DNA of 64,000 nucleotides. It comes from Neglectibacter timonensis (GTDB taxonomy: Bacteria; Bacillota; Clostridia; Oscillospirales; Acutalibacteraceae). The position numbers were made by a program, and so were the translations under genes. How positions within the stretch are numbered: position 1 is the first letter of the stretch; every line of letters starts with the position of its first letter. Under the pieces are notes generated by a model. That model had not been told where the DNA came from, did not search any database, and saw nothing but the letters and a program-made list of their open reading frames with translations. Below are positions 58,258 through 64,000 of the stretch, piece by piece. The stretch is taken from assembly GCF_900048895.1 (NCBI RefSeq), contig NZ_LT160636.1:17910-81909 (forward strand), read 5' to 3'.

Positions 58258-59226
58258 TTGAAAATCGGAACAATACCCATAGAGGGCCGGGCGGCACTGG
58301 CGCCTATGGCAGGGGTGACGGACGCCGCCTTCCGCAGGCTCTGCATGCAGTTCGGCGCTGCCTGCGCCGTCACGGAGATGGTGAGCTCCCGGGCCGTCCA
58401 GTACGGCGACAGAAAGACGGCGGGAATCGCCGACCTCTCCCAGGACCGGCGGCCGGTCTTCCTGCAGCTGTTTGGAGACGACCCCATGGTCATGGGCCTG
58501 GCGGCGAAAAAGGCCATGGCTTACGGGCCGGACGGCATCGACGTGAATATGGGCTGCCCCGTGCCCAAGGTGGCGGGGAACGGAGCGGGCAGCGCGCTGA
58601 TGAAGACGCCGGAGCGCTGCGCGGCCATTGTGGCGGCCATCAAGCGGAATGTGGACGTGCCCGTCACCGTAAAGCTGCGCAAGGGCTGGGACGAGGAGCA
58701 CGTCAATGCAGTGGAGGTGGCGAAGCTCTGCGAACAGGCCGGTGCGGACGCGGTGTGCGTGCACGGCCGCACCCGGAACCAGATGTATATGGGACAGGCC
58801 GACTGGGGCATCATAAAACAGGTGAAGGAGGCCGTTTCCATCCCCGTCATCGGAAACGGGGACGTAACGGACGCCCAATCCGCCTGCAGGCTGCTGGAGG
58901 AGACGGGCTGCGACCTGGTGATGGTGGGCCGCGGGGCGCTGGGAAACCCCTGGGTCTTCCGGCAGATCAATGCCTATCTCAGCGAGTCCTGCCGCATTCT
59001 GCCGCCGCCGGGCGTGGCGGAGCGCATTGTGGTGATCCGGCGGCATATGGACGAACTGTGCAGGTTCAAGGGGGAGAGCCGGGGCATGCGGGAGGCCAGA
59101 AAGCATGTGGGCTGGTATCTCCACGGCATGCAGGGCGCGGCGGAATTCCGCCGCCGCGCAGGGCAGCTCTGTACCCTGCAGGACCTGGATCTGCTTTTGC
59201 GGGACGTGTACGAAGCCAATGCCTGA
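58258..59226 (+). CDS. dusB: tRNA-dihydrouridine synthase
   Basis: 322 residues. Motifs are ALAPMAGVTDAAFRRLC, VTEMVSSRAVQY, VFLQLFGDDP, IDVNMGCPVPKVAGNGAGSA with the catalytic Cys, VTVKLRKGWDEEHVN, CVHGRTRNQMY and VGRGALGNPWVF at the FMN site. It reduces uridines in the tRNA D-loop. The start is TTG 58258, with AAAGGAACAGGG upstream. DusB is the usual form in Firmicutes. The specific assignment among Dus subtypes is by overall resemblance. Confidence 0.93.
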   Translation: MKIGTIPIEGRAALAPMAGVTDAAFRRLCMQFGAACAVTEMVSSRAVQYGDRKTAGIADLSQDRRPVFLQLFGDDPMVMGLAAKKAMAYGPDGIDVNMGCPVPKVAGNGAGSALMKTPERCAAIVAAIKRNVDVPVTVKLRKGWDEEHVNAVEVAKLCEQAGADAVCVHGRTRNQMYMGQADWGIIKQVKEAVSIPVIGNGDVTDAQSACRLLEETGCDLVMVGRGALGNPWVFRQINAYLSESCRILPPPGVAERIVVIRRHMDELCRFKGESRGMREARKHVGWYLHGMQGAAEFRRRAGQLCTLQDLDLLLRDVYEANA

Positions 59227-59328
59227 CCTCCGCTGGATGGGCGCAGGCAGGAAAGGCGGAGGGCAGGGGCCGTCAAGATCGAGTCTTTCACATCTAACTA
59301 TCAGCATCCAAAATGGGGGATCACATTC

Positions 59329-61902
59329 ATGAAATTATTGGTACTGGACGGCAACAGCATCCTGAACCGGGCCTTTTACGGGATCAAGCTGCTCTCTACG
59401 AAAGCAGGAGAGTTCACCAACGGCATCTACGGGTTTCTCACCATGTTCAAAAAGCTCTGCGACGAGACGGAGCCGGACGCGGTGGCCGTCGCGTTTGACC
59501 GCAAGGCGCCCACCTTCCGGCACAAGGCCTATGCGGGCTATAAGGCCAACCGCAAGGGCATGCCGCCGGAGCTGGCGCAGCAGCTGCCCGTGCTGCAGGA
59601 GCTGCTCACCCTGATGGGGTACCGCATTGTCTCCTGCGAAGGCTGGGAGGCCGACGATATCCTGGGCACCCTTGCCGCCGCCTGCGAACAGCGTGGGGAC
59701 GCCTGCGTCATCGCCACCGGAGACAGGGACAGCCTGCAGCTGGTGTCCGGCGGCACCACGGTGCGGCTGGCCACCACGAAATTCGGCCAGCCCCAGGTGA
59801 CAGTGTACGACGAGGCGAAAATCAAGGAGGAATACGGCGTCACCCCGCACCAGATGATCGACCTGAAGGCCATTCAGGGAGACGCTTCCGACTGTATTCC
59901 CGGCGTGGCGGGCATCGGCCCCAAGGGCGCGGGGGAGCTGATTCAGAAATACGGCAGCGTCTCCTATCTCTACGATCACCTGGAAGAGCTGGAACTGAAG
60001 CCCGCTGTGCGGGCCAAGCTGGAAAAGTCCAAGGAGAACGCGCTGCTGAGCTACGACCTGGGCACCATCCGCAGGGACGCCCCCATCGATACAGAGGTGC
60101 CCCACTATGTGAAGGAGGCGGGAGAGCCGCAGAAGGCCTCCGCCCTTATGGTGCAGCTGGAGCTGTTTTCCCTGCTGGAAAAATTCGGACTTTCCGAAAC
60201 GGCCCTTCCCGCGCCGGAGGGGGCTCCGGCGTCGGAACGGCCTCAGGTGCGGGACTGCCCCGACGGCGCGCCGGTGCTGGCGCGGCTGGAGGACGCCGGG
60301 GAGGCTTACTTCTACGGGGACTGGGACAAGGACGGGACGCTTCGCAGCCTCGTCTTCTCCCACGGGGGAGAGCTGTTCCGGGTGACGCCGGACGACGCCT
60401 TCCTGCGGGCCTTTTTCCGCAGCAGGGAGGTCAAAAAATACACCCACGACGTAAAGCCCCTGCACAGGAAGGCGCTGGCGCTGGGCTGTAAGGTGGAAAA
60501 CGTGGCCATGGACACGGCGCTGGCAGGCTACCTGCTGAACCCCTCGGCCTCTGGATACGACGTGAAGCGGCTTGCCGCAGAGTACGGCGTGAGCCAGACC
60601 GATTTCGAGGAGGCGGAACTCAACGCCGGGGCGGCCATGCCGGGCCTCTGCAGGGCGCTCTCCTGGGCCATCGATGAAAATGAACAGCGGGAGCTGCTGC
60701 AGAACATCGAAATCCCCCTGGCCTATGTGCTGGCTCAGATGGAGCATGTGGGCTTCTATGTGGACAAGGGGAGCATCGAGGCCTACGGCAGGGAGCTGGA
60801 ACAGCAGGCACAGGCCCTGCATGATTCCATCATCGAACAGGTGGGCTACAGCTTCAACATCAATTCCCCCAAGCAGCTGGGGGAGGCGCTCTTTGACAAG
60901 CTGGGCCTGCCTCACGGGAAAAAGACAAAAAGCGGCTGGTCCACCAATGCGGACGTGCTGGAAGAGCTGCGGTATCTCAATCCCGTAGTGGACGAGGTGC
61001 TGCGGTACCGCACGGTGGCCAAGCTGAAGTCCACTTACTGCGACGGCCTGGTAAAGGTGATCGGCCCGGACGGGCGCATCCATTCCAGCTTCAACCAGAC
61101 CGAGACCCGCACGGGCCGTATTTCCAGCACCGAGCCCAACCTGCAGAACATCCCGGTGCGCACGCCCATCGGCCGGGAGCTGCGGAAATTCTTTGCGGCG
61201 GAAACAGGCGTGTTGGCAGATGCCGACTATTCCCAGATTGAGCTGCGGGTGCTGGCCCATGTGGCGGACGACGCGGTGCTGCAGGAGGACTTCCGGGAGG
61301 GGAGGGACATCCATGCCTCCACGGCTGCCCGTGTGTTCCGGATGCCCCAGGAAATGGTGACCGGGGAGATGCGCAGCAGGGCCAAAGCCGTAAACTTCGG
61401 CATTGTTTACGGCATCGGCGCCTTCTCCCTTTCCAAGGATATCGGCGTTTCCCGCAGGGAGGCGGACGAGTATATCAAGGAGTACCTGAAAAATTATTCC
61501 GGCGTGGATTCCTATATGAAGCGTGTGGCGGAAGAGGCCAGGGAAAAAGGATATGTGGAAACCATGTTCGGCCGGCGCCGGTATCTGCCGGAGCTCAAAA
61601 GCACCAACTTCAACATGCGCGCTTTCGGGGAGCGAGTGGCCCGGAACATGCCCATCCAGGGCGCGGCGGCGGACATCATCAAAATCGCCATGATCCGCGT
61701 CAGCGACCGGCTGGAACGGGAAGGCCTGCAGGCAAAGCTGATTCTGCAGGTGCACGACGAACTGATCGTGGAGTGCCCCGGGGAGGAGGCGGAGCAGGTG
61801 AAAGCCCTGCTGACAGAAGAAATGGAGCAGGCCGTCTCCCTCTCCGTCCCCATGGTGGCGGAGGCCAATTCCGGCAGGACCTGGTACGACGCCAAAGGAT
61901 AA
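59329..61902 (+). CDS. polA: DNA polymerase I
   Basis: 857 residues, full length. Residues 1-290 are the 5'-3' exonuclease (LVLDGNSILNRAFYG, VAFDRKAPTFRHK, GWEADDILGTLA, VIATGDRDSLQL, IPGVAGIGPKGA). The central proofreading-like domain, about 315-480, has no DxE in its first motif (YFYGDWDKDG), so proofreading is probably inactive, as in most Gram-positive PolA. The polymerase part has RTGRISSTEPNLQNIPVRT, motif A DADYSQIELRVLAH, motif B RSRAKAVNFGIVYG and motif C VHDELIVE. It functions in Okazaki-fragment processing and repair. Start ATG 59329 follows ATGGGGGA. Confidence 0.97.
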   Translation: MKLLVLDGNSILNRAFYGIKLLSTKAGEFTNGIYGFLTMFKKLCDETEPDAVAVAFDRKAPTFRHKAYAGYKANRKGMPPELAQQLPVLQELLTLMGYRIVSCEGWEADDILGTLAAACEQRGDACVIATGDRDSLQLVSGGTTVRLATTKFGQPQVTVYDEAKIKEEYGVTPHQMIDLKAIQGDASDCIPGVAGIGPKGAGELIQKYGSVSYLYDHLEELELKPAVRAKLEKSKENALLSYDLGTIRRDAPIDTEVPHYVKEAGEPQKASALMVQLELFSLLEKFGLSETALPAPEGAPASERPQVRDCPDGAPVLARLEDAGEAYFYGDWDKDGTLRSLVFSHGGELFRVTPDDAFLRAFFRSREVKKYTHDVKPLHRKALALGCKVENVAMDTALAGYLLNPSASGYDVKRLAAEYGVSQTDFEEAELNAGAAMPGLCRALSWAIDENEQRELLQNIEIPLAYVLAQMEHVGFYVDKGSIEAYGRELEQQAQALHDSIIEQVGYSFNINSPKQLGEALFDKLGLPHGKKTKSGWSTNADVLEELRYLNPVVDEVLRYRTVAKLKSTYCDGLVKVIGPDGRIHSSFNQTETRTGRISSTEPNLQNIPVRTPIGRELRKFFAAETGVLADADYSQIELRVLAHVADDAVLQEDFREGRDIHASTAARVFRMPQEMVTGEMRSRAKAVNFGIVYGIGAFSLSKDIGVSRREADEYIKEYLKNYSGVDSYMKRVAEEAREKGYVETMFGRRRYLPELKSTNFNMRAFGERVARNMPIQGAAADIIKIAMIRVSDRLEREGLQAKLILQVHDELIVECPGEEAEQVKALLTEEMEQAVSLSVPMVAEANSGRTWYDAKG

Positions 61903-61927
61903 CGGCGGAAGGTAGAGGCTGGAAAGG

Positions 61928-61945
61928 CTTCCCCTCCAGGGGAAG
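61928..61945. repeat. short CTTCCCCT/AGGGGAAG hairpin after polA
   Basis: CTTCCCCT-CC-AGGGGAAG is the same core hairpin as in the interspersed palindromic elements at 5013-5171 and 63936-63985, here without the second hairpin. Confidence 0.6.
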
Positions 61946-62003
61946 GCATAGGTCAAGGACGTCCGGTATGTAACCCATGGAATTTTGGAAAGGAGCGGCG
62001 GAA

Positions 62004-62957
62004 ATGGAGTTGGGATTTTGCTGTCCGGTGTGCGGCGGAAGGCTGGAACGCCGGGGGCACGCTGCGGTCTGCGGGGACGGCCACAGCTTTGATATTGCCC
62101 GGCAGGGCTATCTGCACCTCCTGCCGCCCAATAAGATGCATTCCAAACTGCCCGGGGACTCCAGGGAAATGGTGGAAGCGCGCAGGCGCTTTCTGGAAGC
62201 CGGATATTACCGCCCTTTCCGGGACAAGCTGTGCGAGCTGGCAAAGCGGTACGCCGGAGGCGGCGCGACGCCGCAGCGTGAGCTGGAAGAGGATAAGCCC
62301 GGATCACGCAATCCGGAAGAGACTTCCGGATTGTTTCAGACAGAAGCAGGTGCAGGCATCGGGGAGCGGGCTTTCAGCTCGCACTCAGCCGAAGCCGGTG
62401 TAAAAATACTGGACGCGGGATGCGGGGAAGGGTATTACACGGAGGCTGTCCGGAAGGCGCTGGGGACGGCAGAGGTTTACGGTTTCGACATTTCGAAACT
62501 GGCGGTGAAAGCGGCTGCCGGGAAATATAAGGAGATCGGGTTTGCGGTGGCCAGCAGTTTTGCCATCCCGGTGCCGGCCGGATTCTGCGGCTGCCTGATC
62601 AATGTGTTCGCGCCCATGGCGGAGGAGGAATTCCGAAGGGTGGTAAGGCCCGGCGGCGTGATGATTCTAGCGGTGCCGGGGGAAAGGCACCTGTACGGCA
62701 TGAAAGAGATTCTGTACCAGGAGCCCTATGAAAACGAGCATAGGGAGACGGAGTACAGCGGTTTTTCCTTTGTATCCCGCACCGCTGTGCGGGAGGAGAT
62801 TTGGGTCCCGGACGCCGGGACCGCCATGGACCTGTTCGCCATGACGCCCTATTATTGGAAGACAGGGGTGGACGGCGGAAAAAGGCTGCGGGAGACCAGG
62901 GGCTTTTCCACGGAGATTGCCTTTGATTTCCTGGTGTACCGGAGAACGGAACGATAA
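62004..62957 (+). CDS. 23S rRNA guanine-N1 methyltransferase, RlmA-like, with a repeat-derived insert
   Basis: 317 residues. An N-terminal zinc finger (FCCPVCGGRLERRGHAAVCG, then GHSFDIARQGYLHLL) and a Rossmann methyltransferase (ILDAGCGEGYYTEAV, VYGFDISKLAVKAAAGKY, VASSFAIPV, VIRPGG-like VVRPGGVMILAVPGERHLYGM) are in the RlmA order. It would methylate a guanine of 23S rRNA. Between them, residues 82-132 form an acidic, low-complexity block not expected in the family. DNA for it (62309-62398) contains a perfect hairpin and part of the 5291 repeat family, in frame. ATG 62004 follows AAAGGAGCGG. Confidence 0.85.
   Translation: MELGFCCPVCGGRLERRGHAAVCGDGHSFDIARQGYLHLLPPNKMHSKLPGDSREMVEARRRFLEAGYYRPFRDKLCELAKRYAGGGATPQRELEEDKPGSRNPEETSGLFQTEAGAGIGERAFSSHSAEAGVKILDAGCGEGYYTEAVRKALGTAEVYGFDISKLAVKAAAGKYKEIGFAVASSFAIPVPAGFCGCLINVFAPMAEEEFRRVVRPGGVMILAVPGERHLYGMKEILYQEPYENEHRETEYSGFSFVSRTAVREEIWVPDAGTAMDLFAMTPYYWKTGVDGGKRLRETRGFSTEIAFDFLVYRRTER
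62309..62398 (+). repeat. repeat element inserted in frame in the rlmA-like gene
   Basis: A perfect 11-bp stem CAATCCGGAAG / CTTCCGGATTG with loop AGA (62309-62333) is followed at 62356 by GCATCGGGGAGCGGGCT and, after 16 bases, CCGAAGCCGG. The 5457 unit has GCGTCGGGGAGCGGGCT, the same 16-base gap and CCGAAGCCGG. Equal spacing and near-identity show common origin. Confidence 0.75.
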
Positions 62958-62987
62958 AGCGAGAAAATATGGATGAGGTGACTCAGC

Positions 62988-63458
62988 TTGAAAATATTGT
63001 TTGTCTGCACGGGCAACACGTGCAGAAGCCCTATGGCGGAAGGGCTGTTCCGCCAGATGATGCGGCAGATCGGCATGGAGGATAAGGTGCTCTGCCAGAG
63101 CGCGGGGCTTTCGGCGGTGGACGGGGACCCGGTGACGGAAAACGCGGTAAAAGCCTGCGCGGAGCTGGGGGTGGACATTTCCGACCATGCGGCCCGGCGC
63201 ATCACCGGGGAAGAGATTCCGGTGTGGGACCTGTACTTCCCCATGTCAAAAACCCACGGTTATATTCTGGAGCAGGCAGGGGTCCCCCAGCAGAAGATTT
63301 ATATACCGAAATATATTGAAGACCCCTTTGGCCAGGATCTCAATGGCTACCGAAAATGCAGGGATAAGCTTGCAACAGAGCTCGGCATCTTCTATAATAG
63401 CTTTGTTGCGCGGCTGCTTGTCTTTGACAGCACCATTGAAGTGGGAAAGGAATTGTAA
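62988..63458 (+). CDS. low-molecular-weight protein-tyrosine phosphatase
   Basis: 156 residues. The N-terminal P-loop VCTGNTCRSPMAEG carries nucleophile Cys7 and Arg13. The C-terminal DPFGQDLNGYRKCRDKL has the general-acid Asp. It dephosphorylates phosphotyrosine or phosphoarginine proteins; in this group the substrate often cannot be told from sequence. TTG 62988 is the start with GAGGTGA seven bases upstream. Just downstream is rimI. Confidence 0.93.
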   Translation: MKILFVCTGNTCRSPMAEGLFRQMMRQIGMEDKVLCQSAGLSAVDGDPVTENAVKACAELGVDISDHAARRITGEEIPVWDLYFPMSKTHGYILEQAGVPQQKIYIPKYIEDPFGQDLNGYRKCRDKLATELGIFYNSFVARLLVFDSTIEVGKEL

Positions 63459-63462
63459 GTGA

Positions 63463-63897
63463 GTGGAAATCGTCAGAATGACAAGAGAACATACGGAACT
63501 TCTGGCGGAGCTGGAAAAGCTCTGCTTTGCCAGGCCCTGGAGCCAAAAGGCGCTGCTGGATGAGGTGGATAACCCCAACGCCTATTTCGTCACCGCGGTG
63601 GATGGCGATATCGTACTGGGCTACGGCGGGATGCACTGCGCCTGTAAGGAGTATTATATGGACAATGTGGCGGTGTTCGGCCACCATAGGAGAAAGGGCG
63701 TGGGCAGCGCTATTGTGGAGGCCCTGGCGGCCGAGGCCAAACGCAGGGGCGGGGAATTTATCTCCCTGGAAGTGCGCCCCTCCAACGCCCAGGCCCTGCG
63801 GCTGTATACCCGCCTGGGCTTTGCGGAAGAGGGCAGGCGCCGGAATTTTTATTCCAACCCCACAGAGGATGCGCTTTTGCTCACCAGAAGGTTTTGA
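63463..63897 (+). CDS. rimI: ribosomal protein S18 alanine N-acetyltransferase, RimI-like
   Basis: 144 residues. The GNAT fold is clear: MTREHTELLAELEKLCF, MDNVAVFGHHRRKGVGSAIV with the acetyl-CoA Q/RxxGxG loop, FISLEVRPSNAQALRLYTRLGF and RRNFYSNPTEDALLL at the C-terminus, which is characteristic of RimI. It acetylates the S18 N-terminus and is often next to tRNA t6A genes. The start is GTG 63463, five bases after the phosphatase gene. The ribosome site is weak; ATG 63478 is an alternative. Confidence 0.92.
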   Translation: MEIVRMTREHTELLAELEKLCFARPWSQKALLDEVDNPNAYFVTAVDGDIVLGYGGMHCACKEYYMDNVAVFGHHRRKGVGSAIVEALAAEAKRRGGEFISLEVRPSNAQALRLYTRLGFAEEGRRRNFYSNPTEDALLLTRRF

Positions 63898-63935
63898 TTA
63901 CAGTGAAGTTCAGAGGCAGAAAAAGGCAAAGGCCT

Positions 63936-63985
63936 AAGGCTTCCCCTCGAGGGGAAGCTGCCGCCGTAGGCGGCTGATGAGGTGG
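63936..63985 (+). repeat. interspersed palindromic element, copy C
   Basis: A 50-bp element: GCTTCCCCTCGAGGGGAAGC hairpin, GCCGCC/GGCGGC hairpin and GATGAGGTGG. It aligns end to end with the inverted copy at 5122-5171, with compensating changes in the second hairpin. Confidence 0.8.
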
Positions 63986-64000
63986 CAAAAAGATGCCCGA

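Noticed and set aside
59335-62307. A 990-residue minus-strand frame opposite polA
   Set aside because: It mirrors the codon pattern of polA and the rlmA-like gene, has no recognisable domain and no ribosome site. It is an antisense artefact.
1-64000. Transposase, IS element, integrase or plasmid origin
   Set aside because: No reading frame shows transposase, integrase or replication-initiator motifs. The mobile part visible is limited to the prophage late genes.

Overview
The window looks like chromosome of a GC-rich, low-oxygen Firmicute, most likely an Oscillospirales/Ruminococcaceae-type gut bacterium. Reasons: clostridial Shine-Dalgarno sites (AAAGGAG, GGAGG), frequent TTG and GTG starts, DUF4364 and DUF2752 proteins, LplB/LplC-type sugar permeases, a DNA polymerase I with degenerate proofreading motifs, many carbohydrate-active enzymes and several small palindromic repeat families. 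The species cannot be named from the sequence alone. Layout: (1) 1-11.2 kb is the late part of a prophage or prophage remnant: holin pair, CHAP endolysin, scaffold-like protein, capsid and tail or virion proteins. It ends in a 578-residue protein with an RNase-like C-terminal toxin domain, followed 10 bases later by a probable immunity gene. Both are much AT-richer than their surroundings. A decayed copy of the pre-toxin linker lies downstream, so this looks like a swappable toxin cassette carried on a virion gene. Terminase and portal genes would lie to the left of the window. (2) 11.5-14.4 kb holds a GT2-GtrA transferase and a polytopic glycosyltransferase-like protein. (3) 14.4-15.2 kb holds tRNA-Lys(UUU) and three 184-185 bp tandem repeats that each begin with a copy of the tRNA 3' end. 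(4) 15.2-22.7 kb, mostly minus strand, holds glycan breakdown genes (sulfatase, GH36 alpha-galactosidase, GH127 beta-L-arabinofuranosidase), regulators and a divergent HTH-gene pair with matching operators, in which the HTH gene has a stop at codon 5. (5) 22.9-30.6 kb holds a ferredoxin-type aldo/keto reductase, then a teichoic-acid-like surface polymer set (priming sugar transferase, WecG/TagA transferase, UDP-GlcNAc 2-epimerase, LtaS-like transferase) and a GNAT protein. (6) 31.0-39.9 kb is one plus-strand operon with an unusual composition: secreted TIM-barrel-like protein, VTC/polyphosphate-polymerase domain, DUF4956 membrane protein, CotH kinase-like protein, large anchored glycosidase-like protein, HEAT-repeat protein and a processive-type GT2. 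It reads as a poorly characterised surface-polymer machine. (7) 40.2-52.1 kb is carbohydrate uptake and use: GH3 enzyme plus beta-phosphoglucomutase-like HAD, an ABC importer with a long leader and an AraC regulator, a three-gene dehydrogenase/isomerase operon and a PfkB kinase. (8) 52.2-57.4 kb holds an EAL-type c-di-GMP phosphodiesterase with a degenerate GGDEF, a GtrB-like GT2 and a YfhO protein. (9) 57.6-63.9 kb is housekeeping: YfbR-like nucleotidase, Dus, PolA, RlmA-like methyltransferase, LMW-PTP and RimI. Working together: regions 2, 5, 6 and 8 are cell-surface glycan synthesis and regions 4 and 7 are glycan harvesting, a typical gut-commensal mix. The prophage toxin-immunity pair and the region 6 operon are the two places most likely to contain undescribed biology.
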